Source of the DNA: JBGAJN01 sp044224905
Lineage (GTDB): Bacteria > Verrucomicrobiota > Verrucomicrobiia > Limisphaerales > JBGAJN01
Reading direction: 5' to 3'
Assembly (NCBI GenBank): GCA_044224905.1
Contig: JBGAJN010000004.1
Span: 186,001-250,000, forward strand
DNA length: 64,000 bases
Shown: piece after piece, positions 17,129-26,084 of the stretch
Position numbering within the stretch: the stretch's first letter is position 1
Layout: every line of letters starts with the position of its first letter
Notes under the pieces: generated by a model
The model's input: the letters and a program-made list of their open reading frames with translations, nothing else
Database searches by the model: none
What the model was told of the DNA's origin: nothing
Position numbers and translations under genes: made by a program

Positions 17129-17362
17129 CTAGCAGCAATACTTGCTGATGGTAATGTGAATGCGCTTTTCGACGGCTCCTTTAGCCGGGCGCGAAGACGC
17201 AGAGTGACGCAGATTTCCTGCCGTGGCTACGGAACCTCCCGCCAGCGCTTTTTGCAGCACTATGTCGGTTGATTGCCCATCCCACATCGACCAATCCACG
17301 GTGACTCGTTTGGATTTTTTGGCGTCACTCATAAAATTCACCCTGCCGATAGCGTTTGCCAT
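17129..17362 (-). CDS. Small protein of unknown function
   Basis: This 77-residue open frame (MANAIGRVNFMSDAKK...) may instead start at the internal ATG at 17332, giving 67 residues. It has no signal peptide and no family I recognise; the end is RIHITISKYCC with a Cys-Cys terminus. A strong ribosome-site-like AAGGAGG lies about 25 bases upstream of the first ATG and in-frame coding would continue back to it, so the true start may be non-canonical or the 5' end may be eroded. Confidence 0.4.
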   Translation of the reverse strand: MANAIGRVNFMSDAKKSKRVTVDWSMWDGQSTDIVLQKALAGGSVATAGNLRHSASSRPAKGAVEKRIHITISKYCC

Positions 17363-17418
17363 GCCACGGGGAACCTCGTCGATGCCCTCCTTAAATTCCT
17401 AGAGCCACCCCTGATTCC

Positions 17419-17433
17419 CATGCAAATTGCATG
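17419..17433. promoter_or_regulatory. 15-bp dyad CATGCAAATTGCATG
   Basis: A 7+1+7 inverted repeat with perfect arms lies upstream of the small gene at 17362 and downstream of the histidine kinase gene. TTGCAT in its minus-strand right arm could also serve as a -35. Its position is compatible with an operator; there is no other support. Confidence 0.25.
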
Positions 17434-17481
17434 ATCCAGCAGTGGGGACAATTGCAGCGTGCGAGTAAGCCGAAGCCGCGC

Positions 17482-19296
17482 TTACGTCGCGGAACTGTCT
17501 CCGCCCAAGCCCAACACGGCAAAAAACTCACTACCCGCACCCGGTTCACTATGAACGCCGATGCGCCCGCCATGAGCGCGGACAATCTCACGCGCAATCG
17601 ATAATCCCAAACCGGCCCCCGATTTTGCCTGGCCCGGAACGCGGAAGAACTTTTCGAAAATGCGCGCCTGAAATTCCTGCGGAATTCCTGGCCCCTCGTC
17701 TTTCACGCTAAAACGAACGCTGTGCGACTTATCCTGCACGGCGCGAAGCAGAATATTCGCCCCCGTTGGGGAATGCTTCACCGCATTGTTAATGAAGTTC
17801 GTGAATACATGGCCGATCCGCTGCAAGTCTACCTCCACTGGCGGCAGACCCGGCTCGACCTGCGCCACCAACAGGCAGCCCTGCCCGGCGACTTTGTCTC
17901 GATTTTCCCGCAGCACGATGCCGATCAATTCCTCCGCCGTTATCGACTCCAGTCGCAAGTCGGCCGATTCGCTTTCCAAGCGCGAGAGATCCAGCAAGTC
18001 ATTCAAGATCCGTAGCAACCGCTCGGCGTCATCACGCGCAGCCGTGGTAAATTCCTCCTGTCGTTCGTTGAGCGGCCCGACGGTCTTTTCCTGCAGAATG
18101 TGCAGCACCATCAATATGCTCGTGAGCGGCGTCTTTAACTCGTGACTGACGGTCGCCAGCAAGTTGCTTTTCACATCATCAAGCAAACGGAACCGCGTGA
18201 TATCAAGGAGCACGACCGCGACGCCGATCAACGCGCCGGACTCCTGCCGCATTGCCAGAATACGTGGCAGAAAATATTTTTCTTCACTGCCTACCCGAAA
18301 ATTACACGCTTCATTAAACTGCGTAGGCAAATAATCCACACCATCCTCCAGCGCTTCTCGGACTCGCTCCTCCAAAGCCACCGGCAAGGTCAGGCCAAGC
18401 CCCAACGATTCGAGAAACTTTCTCGTCGCCGGATTGTGCAGTTCGATTTCGCCGTCACGGTCCAACACAAAGATCGGATCCGGAAAAGACGACAGCACGG
18501 CTTCCGTGGTGCTTCGCAGGTGCGTGATCTTTTCCGCAGTGACTTCACGGTAAACGCGAAGCTGGGCGGCCATTTGGTTAAACGCGCCCGCCAATTGCCC
18601 GAGTTCATCGTTCGAGATTACCGGCACGGTTTGCTCGAGATTCCCCTCACCCAATGCCCGGGCGGACTCGGTGAGCGACTGAATCGGCCGCAGAATTGCC
18701 CGACTGGATTTGAACGCCGCATACAAAGCCACGATTAAACCCATCACGATTGCTGACGCCATGAACACCGTGGAGACACGGCTCATCTCCTTGATTTCGT
18801 TTTCCGCACGATGCATCGCAGTGTCATTGAGCGCGTAGATTCGATCGGCTAGATCCGTCAAAATGGTTACGCGCGGTTCGATCTGCCCACGATATGTGGC
18901 GCGCTGTTGGACCTGATTGGTTTGCGCAAATATCCCCAACGCCGCTTCGCGATAGGCCTCAAAACTGGTCATCATTTCCGAAGTCAAGCGGCGCTCTTCC
19001 TCCGTCGACGTGGCAGCGAGCTTTAACTGGAGATTCTTCTGAAAATCATTCACCTCGGCTTCAAACAACCGACGCCCGTCTCCTTGCGGATTTTCAATGG
19101 CAGAACTGACTGCAAGTGCAACTTGCACAACCGCCTGATCCATCTGCTGAACCGCTGTAGCGCTGTGGTAGTTGCGGATCAGAATCGTCCCTTTATCCCC
19201 GGCCAAACGCGAAACGATCCAAGTCGCGTAAACACCAACCGCCAACAGGATCAACAGCACCGGCAGAAATCCGAAGAACAAACGAACGCGCAACAT
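17482..19296 (-). CDS. Sensor histidine kinase, KinB-like architecture
   Basis: This 604-residue membrane kinase has TM1 (about 7-28), a periplasmic helical sensor region (about 30-175), TM2 (about 178-200), HAMP (about 200-255, RPIQSLTESARALGEGNLEQ), PAS (about 268-370, FPDPIFVLDRDGEIELHNPA), HisKA with the phospho-histidine in ATVSHELKTPLTS, and HATPase_c with N box NFINNAVKHS, DEGPGIP and GAGLGLSIA motifs. Size and domain order match KinB/PhoR-type kinases. The response-regulator gene lies directly upstream in the same orientation (7-base gap), so the two form a cognate pair. The signal is unknown. Confidence 0.93.
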   Translation of the reverse strand: MLRVRLFFGFLPVLLILLAVGVYATWIVSRLAGDKGTILIRNYHSATAVQQMDQAVVQVALAVSSAIENPQGDGRRLFEAEVNDFQKNLQLKLAATSTEEERRLTSEMMTSFEAYREAALGIFAQTNQVQQRATYRGQIEPRVTILTDLADRIYALNDTAMHRAENEIKEMSRVSTVFMASAIVMGLIVALYAAFKSSRAILRPIQSLTESARALGEGNLEQTVPVISNDELGQLAGAFNQMAAQLRVYREVTAEKITHLRSTTEAVLSSFPDPIFVLDRDGEIELHNPATRKFLESLGLGLTLPVALEERVREALEDGVDYLPTQFNEACNFRVGSEEKYFLPRILAMRQESGALIGVAVVLLDITRFRLLDDVKSNLLATVSHELKTPLTSILMVLHILQEKTVGPLNERQEEFTTAARDDAERLLRILNDLLDLSRLESESADLRLESITAEELIGIVLRENRDKVAGQGCLLVAQVEPGLPPVEVDLQRIGHVFTNFINNAVKHSPTGANILLRAVQDKSHSVRFSVKDEGPGIPQEFQARIFEKFFRVPGQAKSGAGLGLSIAREIVRAHGGRIGVHSEPGAGSEFFAVLGLGGDSSAT

Positions 19297-19303
19297 GGAT
19301 CGT

Positions 19304-20647
19304 TCACCCTGGGCGTCCGGTTCCCATCAGTTTCCGCTTCCGATACAGCGTGGCCGGATCAATGCCCAGCACTCGCGCTGCTTCTTCCATAGATTGAGTG
19401 GTTTCCACTACCCGGCGAATGTGCGCGGTCTCCAGTTCCTGCAACGAGACGCGCGCGCCAACATCCGGCGCCCCCGGACTGTCGTGATGAACGCTGTCCG
19501 GCAGATCCCCAGGCTGGACGTGTTCCGACGACACCATGATGACCGCGTGCTCAATGGCGTTGCGCAATTCCCGCAAGTTTCCCGGCCAGGAATAACTCTG
19601 CATCAACTCGATGGTCTCCGGCGCATATCCCTCAATCTTCTTCCCACACTGCACCGCGAAGAACCGCAGATACTCGCACGCCAGCACCAACAAATCCTGA
19701 CGCCGCTCACGCAACGACGGCATCTGGAGCTTGAATACGTTCAGACGGAAAAATAAATCCTCGCGGAACTTTCCTTCGCGCACCGACTTTGCGAGATCGC
19801 GATTCGTCGCGGCGACGACGCGAACGTTTGCCCGACGCGTCTTGGTTTCGCCAATGCGTTCGTACTCGCGCTCCTGCAAAAGACGTAGCAACTGCGGTTG
19901 AATCTCCGGCGGCATGTCGCCGATCTCGTCAAAAAACAAAGTGCCGCCATCGGCGAGCGCCACTTTGCCAAACGTATCGCTGACCGCGCCGGTGAACGCG
20001 CCTTTGACGTGCCCGAAGAGTTCGCTGCCGATCAATTCGCGCGACAAACTGCCGCAACTGATCGTGACGAACGTATTCTCGCGCTGAGGACTTTGGTCGT
20101 GGATATAACGCGCGAGCACCGTTTTACCCGTGCCGCTTTCCCCGAGAATCAAAACCGTCGTTGGCGCGCCGGCAACTTGTCGGGCCTTTTCGTACACACG
20201 CTGCATCGCCGGATCCTGGGCAGCGTGAACAATCGCCGGCGCCTCGTGCTGGATGCGCGATTCCAGTTCCGCGACCTTGCGCTTGAGCGCGCGCCCTTGT
20301 CGCACTTTGTCAACCACCTGCCGCAGGCGCTCGGGCGTGAATGGCTTTTCAATGAAATCCGCCGCTCCGCCCCGCATCGCCGCCACTGCGGCTTCAATGG
20401 ATCCGTGCGCCGAACAAATGATAACATCGAGATGGGGCGCCGCCTTGCGCAACTTGGGTAGAATTTCCAAACCGTCCTCGCGCTTCAGCTTAAGATCAAG
20501 GAAAGCGAGATCGAAGTGCCGTTTGGACAGTTCCTCCACCGCCGCATCGCCGTCAGCCGCGCCCTCGGTTTCGTAACCAGCAGCTTCCAGCACCACCCGC
20601 ATGGTGTCGCGGATGTTCTTTTCATCATCAACAATCAAACAACGCAT
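19304..20647 (-). CDS. Sigma54-dependent response regulator, NtrC/AlgB-like
   Basis: This 447-residue protein has a receiver domain (acidic pair Asp7-Asp8, phosphoacceptor Asp51 in LAFLDLKL, conserved Lys in IEKPFTPE), a central AAA+ domain with Walker A GESGTGKT, the sigma54-contact loop GAFTGA, Walker B FFDEIGDMP, and a C-terminal Fis-type helix-turn-helix (ARVLGIDPATLYRKRK). It activates sigma54 promoters when phosphorylated by the kinase encoded just downstream. The length and partner recall AlgB with KinB. Target promoters in this window were not identified. Confidence 0.94.
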   Translation of the reverse strand: MRCLIVDDEKNIRDTMRVVLEAAGYETEGAADGDAAVEELSKRHFDLAFLDLKLKREDGLEILPKLRKAAPHLDVIICSAHGSIEAAVAAMRGGAADFIEKPFTPERLRQVVDKVRQGRALKRKVAELESRIQHEAPAIVHAAQDPAMQRVYEKARQVAGAPTTVLILGESGTGKTVLARYIHDQSPQRENTFVTISCGSLSRELIGSELFGHVKGAFTGAVSDTFGKVALADGGTLFFDEIGDMPPEIQPQLLRLLQEREYERIGETKTRRANVRVVAATNRDLAKSVREGKFREDLFFRLNVFKLQMPSLRERRQDLLVLACEYLRFFAVQCGKKIEGYAPETIELMQSYSWPGNLRELRNAIEHAVIMVSSEHVQPGDLPDSVHHDSPGAPDVGARVSLQELETAHIRRVVETTQSMEEAARVLGIDPATLYRKRKLMGTGRPG

Positions 20648-20802
20648 AACGCAACTTACACTGACATTGGTAGGCCGCCCGGCCAGATTCCGCCGAAGGA
20701 TGCCAACAACCTAAAGGCAATCGCGGAAAACTCGCAACGGAAAGTTCGTCAAAACTTTCACGCTTCCGTCGACTTCACTCAAGACGTGACAAGCTACCTC
20801 AC

Positions 20803-21735
20803 ATGGACAAACTCCGCGGGATTATGTTCGCCGCTTTTTTAACCACGATCATGTATTCGCTCTCCGCGATTACCGGTCGGCGTCTGGCGAATCATCTCCC
20901 CGGAACGCTCGCAAACCTCTCGCGGCTGCTCGTGGCCGCACTGCTTGTCGGAATGTGGTCGCACATCTTCGGCTTCGGCGTCGGCGGACCCGCGTTCGGC
21001 ATTTTCTTTCTCAGCGGCTGCGTGGGCTTTGGCGTGGGCGACCTCGCGTTGTTCCAAGCATACCCGCGCATTGGCACGCGACGCACGATGGTCATGGTGC
21101 AATGCCTCGCTGCACCGCTCGCGGCGTTGACCGAATGGGTTTGGCTCGGCCACGCGCCAACACTTACGCAAGCTGCGTTCGGCGCTGTGATTCTCGTAGG
21201 CGTCGGTGTCGCCCTAGCACCGGGAGCGGGTGAAGCGCAACCCACGCACGGGTTGCTTGCCGGAAGTCTCTTCGGCCTCCTTGCGGCGATGTGTCAGGCG
21301 CTTGGCGCGGTGTTGAGCCGAAAAGCTTACGCGATCTCCAGCGCCGAACATTTCGCCATTAGCGGTGCCAGTGGGGGATTGAACGCCGCGTATCAACGAC
21401 TCCTCGGTGGGCTGTTGATCTCGGGAACGTTTCTTTTGTACTTGCGCGCCTTCCATCGACCGGAACCCGGCGACGCTCGGCGCCCCAATTGGGCGCGCGC
21501 ATGGCCAATGATCATCGCCAACGGCATTCTCGGCCCGACACTCGGTGTCGCCTGTCAGCAATGGGCCCTATCGGACACGCCCACGAGTGTCGTCCTGCCG
21601 ATCGTCGCGACGACGCCGCTGATGGTGCTGCCGTTGACGCGAATTCTCGAAGGCGAACATCTCACGTGGCGGGCGATCACTGGCGGCCTGATCGCCGTCG
21701 CAGGAGTCATCGGATTGACCCGCGCGAGTTGGTGA
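20803..21735 (+). CDS. EamA/DMT-family transporter
   Basis: This 310-residue inner-membrane protein has about ten hydrophobic segments in two homologous halves, as in the EamA (drug/metabolite transporter) family. The end of the second half contains PTSVVLPIVATTPLMVLPL and a small-residue-rich last helix. The ATG at 20803 follows the 155-bp divergent gap from the response regulator. The substrate cannot be predicted. Confidence 0.88.
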   Translation: MDKLRGIMFAAFLTTIMYSLSAITGRRLANHLPGTLANLSRLLVAALLVGMWSHIFGFGVGGPAFGIFFLSGCVGFGVGDLALFQAYPRIGTRRTMVMVQCLAAPLAALTEWVWLGHAPTLTQAAFGAVILVGVGVALAPGAGEAQPTHGLLAGSLFGLLAAMCQALGAVLSRKAYAISSAEHFAISGASGGLNAAYQRLLGGLLISGTFLLYLRAFHRPEPGDARRPNWARAWPMIIANGILGPTLGVACQQWALSDTPTSVVLPIVATTPLMVLPLTRILEGEHLTWRAITGGLIAVAGVIGLTRASW

Positions 21736-21785
21736 GGGCACTGAGTGCGCTTGCCATTTCATCGTCGGTTTGCGAACTTTGGGCC

Positions 21786-22625
21786 GTGAACCAACTACCA
21801 CGCGGCCGTCACTGGCTGATGTTTTTTTGCGCGCTGTTTGGCGCCATGTGGTTGGTTCCCGCGCACGGCGCGAACCCGCTGACTCCCGAGGAAATCGCCC
21901 AGCGAATGCTCGATCGCATCGAGAGCGGCTATAACAATCCCAACCGCAGCAACTACACTTTCCTGAAACTCATCGTCACCGAAGAGACCGATAACAAAGG
22001 CAAGCTTCGCGAGCGCAAGGAGAAGGAGGTCGTGATGCAAAACGGTCGCTCCTTCACCCAGGAAATTCGCATCAACGGTCGCGCGCTTACCGGCGCGGAA
22101 CTCCGCCGTCAGCGCGACCTCGAAATCAAGGCACGCCAGCAATTTGCCCAAACCAAGACAGCGAAACGCGAAGAGACTTACGAGCATTACCTCACAGCAG
22201 AAATCGTCGCACGATACAAGCTCACGCAACTCTCCAACGCCGTCGTGAACGGCCGGCCAGCCTTCGTGATCGCGTTCGAGCCGAAAAACATCAAACTGCC
22301 CGTGAACACCGTCGCGGATCGATTGATCAACAACATCGCCGGCACCGCGTGGATCGATCAGGAGGAATTCGAACTCGTAAAAACCGAGATCCATTTGCAG
22401 ACCGAGGTCACGCTGCTCGGTGGCTTGATCGGTGCGCTTAAGCAGCTCCATTTCACCCTCGAACGCACGCGCATGGAATCCGGCGTGTGGTTGCAAAGTC
22501 TTTTCACCGGCGACTACGAAGCGCGCAAGTTGCTCGATCTCTCCCGCGTCAAGACCCGTGCTGAGTCGAAGGACTTCCGCAAAGGGCCCGCCACGGGCTC
22601 AACAATTACGCCGGTAAAAAATTGA
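21786..22625 (+). CDS. Exported protein, LolA/lipoprotein-sorting-like (tentative)
   Basis: I start this gene at GTG 21786 because it supplies a basic n-region (NQLPRGRHW) before the hydrophobic core and an AHG cleavage site; an ATG at 21819 would remove the charged residues. The mature part of about 250 residues begins NPLTPEEIAQRMLDRIES and is rich in beta strands and charged turns, with FVIAFEPKN and TAWIDQEEFELVKTEI. These features recall the LolA/LolB-like fold of exported lipid- or lipoprotein-binding proteins, but no signature settles it. Confidence 0.6.
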   Translation: MNQLPRGRHWLMFFCALFGAMWLVPAHGANPLTPEEIAQRMLDRIESGYNNPNRSNYTFLKLIVTEETDNKGKLRERKEKEVVMQNGRSFTQEIRINGRALTGAELRRQRDLEIKARQQFAQTKTAKREETYEHYLTAEIVARYKLTQLSNAVVNGRPAFVIAFEPKNIKLPVNTVADRLINNIAGTAWIDQEEFELVKTEIHLQTEVTLLGGLIGALKQLHFTLERTRMESGVWLQSLFTGDYEARKLLDLSRVKTRAESKDFRKGPATGSTITPVKN

Positions 22626-22679
22626 CCGGCACGCTCCGAAGCGCGCACCATGGCGCGCTAAATTAAATCTGAATCACGC

Positions 22680-22979
22680 ATGCTTCCGCCGCTCACCAAT
22701 CCCCAGAAACGCCACCTCAAAGCGCTCGCGCAGCGCATGGACGCCACTCACAAAGTCGGCAAAGCCGGATTGAGCGATGCGTTCATCCAGAACGTCAATG
22801 AAGCGCTCGAGCGAAAAGAAATCGTGAAGGTGAAATTCACCGAGTTCAAAGAAGAGAAAGACGAGCTCTCGCCCGTGCTGGCGGACAAAACCCAAAGCCA
22901 CCTCGTGATGCGCGTGGGTAATGTCGCCGTGCTGTATCGACAGCAACCGGACGAGGCCAAACGCGTGGTGAAGTTCTAA
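22680..22979 (+). CDS. yhbY: YhbY-type RNA-binding (CRM domain) protein
   Basis: This 99-residue protein is one CRM domain, which binds rRNA and acts in large ribosomal subunit assembly. It opens with LTNPQKRHLKALAQ, has the GxxG-like loop KVGKAGLSDAFI near residues 26-37, and continues with ALERKEIVKVKF and LVMRVGNVAVLYR. The length is typical. It is convergent with the OmpA-like gene, with a 10-base gap. Confidence 0.9.
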   Translation: MLPPLTNPQKRHLKALAQRMDATHKVGKAGLSDAFIQNVNEALERKEIVKVKFTEFKEEKDELSPVLADKTQSHLVMRVGNVAVLYRQQPDEAKRVVKF

Positions 22980-22989
22980 GCGCTTCCGC

Positions 22990-23784
22990 TTACTTCCCGA
23001 TCTTCGGATCGAGCAGCGGTGTGGCGGGAATGCGTTCGTCGGGCGGAACCGCCGGATTTTTCGGAGCCTTCTCCGTCGGGCGCACATCAGTCGCAGCGAG
23101 TTCTTCCGGCAGCACCACGAGGGCGATACGACGATTCTTCGCGCGTCCATCGGCCGTGGAGTTGTCGGCCACCGGATGGAATTCACCGTAGCCCACCGCA
23201 CCGAGTCGACGCGGATCAACGCCCGCGCGTTCCTGCAAAAATCGCACGGCGGCCGTTGCGCGCGCGGTGGAGAGTTCCCAATTGCTCGCGTAACGATTCC
23301 GAGCTGACGCCCGGATTGGAACGTTGTCCGTGTGGCCGATCACATGGATCTGCCGGTTCGGATGTTGAGAAAGAATCTGCGCAATCTGCTGGAGAACTTT
23401 TTCCCCTTCGCTCCGGAGCACCGCTTCGCCGGAATCAAAAAGGATGCGATCCAGAATATTCACCGTGAGCTTGCCCTGAAGTTGCGAAATGGTGATGTCC
23501 TTGGATTCCAGCGCCGAGCGCATTTCCTGTTCGAGGGTCGATTGCTTTTGTTCCGCGGCCTGTTTCTCGCGCTCCAGTTCAGCAATCTGTGCCTGTGCGG
23601 CTTCGACATCCTGCTGCAGCTTCGCTGATTCGTTGTGCTTGATCGCGGCAGTATCACGCGCGGCGCGCAATTCCGCGCGGAGCTTGTCGAGTTCCTGCGC
23701 CTTCTGCACGACCGACAAGCCCATGAAACCCAGCACCACAGCCACGGAGAGTATCGTGGCGATGATCCAAGTTTGCTTCGGCAT
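22990..23784 (-). CDS. OmpA/MotB-like peptidoglycan-binding membrane protein
   Basis: The chosen ATG at 23784 begins MPKQTWIIATILSVAV, a single N-terminal membrane anchor; an upstream ATG at 23811 adds nine residues. After the anchor comes a coiled coil (about 25-105, EREKQAAEQKQSTLEQE) and a C-terminal OmpA domain with ILFDSGEAVLRSEG, VIGHTDNVPI, NWELSTARA and the YGEFHPVADN/RAKNRRI peptidoglycan-binding residues. A proline-rich tail follows. It probably tethers the inner membrane or an envelope complex to peptidoglycan. Confidence 0.88.
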   Translation of the reverse strand: MPKQTWIIATILSVAVVLGFMGLSVVQKAQELDKLRAELRAARDTAAIKHNESAKLQQDVEAAQAQIAELEREKQAAEQKQSTLEQEMRSALESKDITISQLQGKLTVNILDRILFDSGEAVLRSEGEKVLQQIAQILSQHPNRQIHVIGHTDNVPIRASARNRYASNWELSTARATAAVRFLQERAGVDPRRLGAVGYGEFHPVADNSTADGRAKNRRIALVVLPEELAATDVRPTEKAPKNPAVPPDERIPATPLLDPKIGK

Positions 23785-23864
23785 GGAAGGAAATTGGCGG
23801 AAATCACCCAACGTCGCAACCCGCCATTTGCGAACGCGAAAAAAACCGTCGTCGGGTCGCGCGA

Positions 23865-25283
23865 TTACACCTGTGTGGTGAGCTTCACGCCCGCCTGCAG
23901 GAGCTTTCGCGCGTCAGCGTCGGACTTAGCCTCGGCGTAAATGCGGAGAATCGGCTCTGTGCCCGACCCACGCAGCATCAGCCACGAGCCATCCTTCGCG
24001 ACGAATTTAACGCCGTCGTAAGACTTCACTTCGGCGAGCGGCGACTTGAGCAAGGCCGCGGGAGGATTGGCTTTGCAGAATTCCATCAAGGCAGCGCGTT
24101 TCTCCAACGGGAAGTGCGTGTCGATGCGGGCGTAGCGGTGCGGACCAAAATCCTTCTCCAATTTCGCCAGCAACTTGTTCACGGATGTTTTTTCCGTCGC
24201 AAGCATTTCAAGGAGCATCAAGCCGGCGGCGATGCCATCGCGCTCGGGCACGTGGCCCGGGAAGCCGATGCCACCGCTTTCTTCGAAACCGAGCAACACA
24301 TCGCCTTTCAACATTTCGGCGCAGATATATTTGAAGCCAACGCCGGTCTCGACGAGTTCGAGTCCGTAGTGCGCGCAAATCTTGTCCACCATCGACGTGG
24401 TCGTGAGCGCTTTGACCACGCGGCCTTTGCCGCCGCGATTCTTGATGAAGTGCAGCAGCAAGAGACAGATCAACTGATGCGTCGTAAGGTAATTGCCGCG
24501 CCCATCCATTCCGCCAACGCGGTCGGCATCGCCGTCCGTCACGAGACAGATGTCATGCGGATGCTTCTTCAGATACGCCTGCGACGTCTTGTAATTCTTC
24601 TCGATGGGTTCGGGATTGATGCCGCCGAACAACGGATCGTGCTGGCCGTTGAGCGTGGTCACGCGACAAGTTGTGCCCTTGAGCAAGGTATCGAAACAAC
24701 CTGCACCAACGCCGTAGAGCGCCTCGTGCGCGAATCGCAGCTTCGACTTCGCGATGAGTTTGAAATCCACGAGCTTCTTGATCGCTTGAAAGTAAGGAGG
24801 AACAATCGACTTCTGAACGATCGACTTGTCAAGAAGTGCCGCGTCAAAGCCCTTCATCCGCGGCGGCGTTTGATCGAGCAACTTCTCGATGCCCTGACAA
24901 ATCGCGGGCTCAGCGGAGCCACCGTAGTGCGCCTTGAGTTTGAATCCGTTGAAGATCGGCGGATTGTGGCTGGCGGTGATCATCACGCCGCCGATGGCTG
25001 ACTCCCGTTTCACGAGCCACGAGACAGCAGGCGTCGGCGTCGGCTCCGCGGTGAGGATGACTTGGAAACCATTTCCCGCCATGACCTCAGCGGTTCGGCG
25101 CGCAAACGCATCGGATAAAAAACGGCGGTCGTAACCGATTATAACCTTCTTCGTCGTGCCCGCGATTGGATTGGCGTTCCAATAATCCGCCGTCGCCTGC
25201 GCCACGCGCTCGACGTTGGCGAAGGTGAAATCCTCGGCGATCACCGCGCGCCAGCCGTCCGTTCCGAATTTGATTTGTGCCAT
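23865..25283 (-). CDS. Phosphoglucomutase/phosphomannomutase family protein
   Basis: This 472-residue alpha-D-phosphohexomutase has the family's four elements: KFGTDGWRAVI at the N-terminus, the phosphoserine loop TASHNPP, the metal-binding loop DGDADRVGG, the sugar-binding segment GFEESGGIGF, and the phosphate-binding C-terminal motif RGSGTEPILRIYAEAK. It interconverts hexose-1- and -6-phosphates in the cytoplasm. Whether glucose, mannose or both are used cannot be told. It lies 12 bases downstream of rpe in the same orientation. Confidence 0.93.
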   Translation of the reverse strand: MAQIKFGTDGWRAVIAEDFTFANVERVAQATADYWNANPIAGTTKKVIIGYDRRFLSDAFARRTAEVMAGNGFQVILTAEPTPTPAVSWLVKRESAIGGVMITASHNPPIFNGFKLKAHYGGSAEPAICQGIEKLLDQTPPRMKGFDAALLDKSIVQKSIVPPYFQAIKKLVDFKLIAKSKLRFAHEALYGVGAGCFDTLLKGTTCRVTTLNGQHDPLFGGINPEPIEKNYKTSQAYLKKHPHDICLVTDGDADRVGGMDGRGNYLTTHQLICLLLLHFIKNRGGKGRVVKALTTTSMVDKICAHYGLELVETGVGFKYICAEMLKGDVLLGFEESGGIGFPGHVPERDGIAAGLMLLEMLATEKTSVNKLLAKLEKDFGPHRYARIDTHFPLEKRAALMEFCKANPPAALLKSPLAEVKSYDGVKFVAKDGSWLMLRGSGTEPILRIYAEAKSDADARKLLQAGVKLTTQV

Positions 25284-25294
25284 AGAAAACCCGA

Positions 25295-26014
25295 TCAGAA
25301 ATTGTAGTTCGCCACCGTGCCCGTTCGCGGAGTCTGGAGGTTTAGCTCGGAGTGACGACCATTCTTCGTCACGAGCTTCCGCATCTTCGTCACCGCCGCC
25401 TTCATGCTGTGCTGGCGAAACAGGCCCGTGCCGCTAACAAATGTGTCAGCACCGGCGCGCGCACACTCGGCCGCCGTTTCGAAATTGATGCCGCCGTCCA
25501 CTTCGATGCGGTATTTGAGTTTGTATTGGCGACGCCACGCCTCGACTTGCTGGATCTTTGGCAACGTCTCGTGGATGAATGACTGACCGCCGAAGCCGGG
25601 ATTCACGGTCATCACGAGCACCATGTCCACTTGCTTGAGGAACGGCTGCACGAGGGAAATTGCCGTGGGCGGATTAATCGCAAGCGCCACTTTTTTCCCG
25701 AGCGAACGAATTTTCCAAAGCAACGGCGTAACCTGCTCGCCAAGCTCTACGTGAACGATGATCTGGTCCGCGCCGGCTTTCGCGAAGGGTTCGAGGAGAA
25801 TCTCAGGTTTGCTGCACATGAGGTGCACGTCGAGGAACATCGTCGTCAACGGGCGCAGCGTTTTCACCACGTCGGGGCCAAAGGAAATGTTCTGGACGAA
25901 GTGGCCGTCCATGATGTCGAGGTGCAACCAATCCGCGCCAGCGCGTTCAGCGCGGCGGGTTTCATCGGCGAACTTCCCGAAGTTGGCAGCCAGCAAGGAG
26001 GGCGCGATGATCAT
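25295..26014 (-). CDS. rpe: Ribulose-phosphate 3-epimerase
   Basis: This TIM-barrel enzyme interconverts ribulose-5-phosphate and xylulose-5-phosphate in the pentose phosphate pathway. It shows IIAPSLLAANFG, the metal and catalytic motif HLDIMDGHFV, LDVHLM, MTVNPGFGGQSF and the second catalytic aspartate in IEVDGGIN, with the phosphate site ADTFVSGTGLF. It is 239 residues, slightly longer than usual because of a polar C-terminal tail (KNGRHSELNLQTPRTG). Confidence 0.96.
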   Translation of the reverse strand: MIIAPSLLAANFGKFADETRRAERAGADWLHLDIMDGHFVQNISFGPDVVKTLRPLTTMFLDVHLMCSKPEILLEPFAKAGADQIIVHVELGEQVTPLLWKIRSLGKKVALAINPPTAISLVQPFLKQVDMVLVMTVNPGFGGQSFIHETLPKIQQVEAWRRQYKLKYRIEVDGGINFETAAECARAGADTFVSGTGLFRQHSMKAAVTKMRKLVTKNGRHSELNLQTPRTGTVANYNF

Positions 26015-26084
26015 CCGTGAAGGCTAATAAATACGCCCAAGGAGAGTCAACTCTGCCGGGCCGATCCGAAGACCGGCCACCGGC

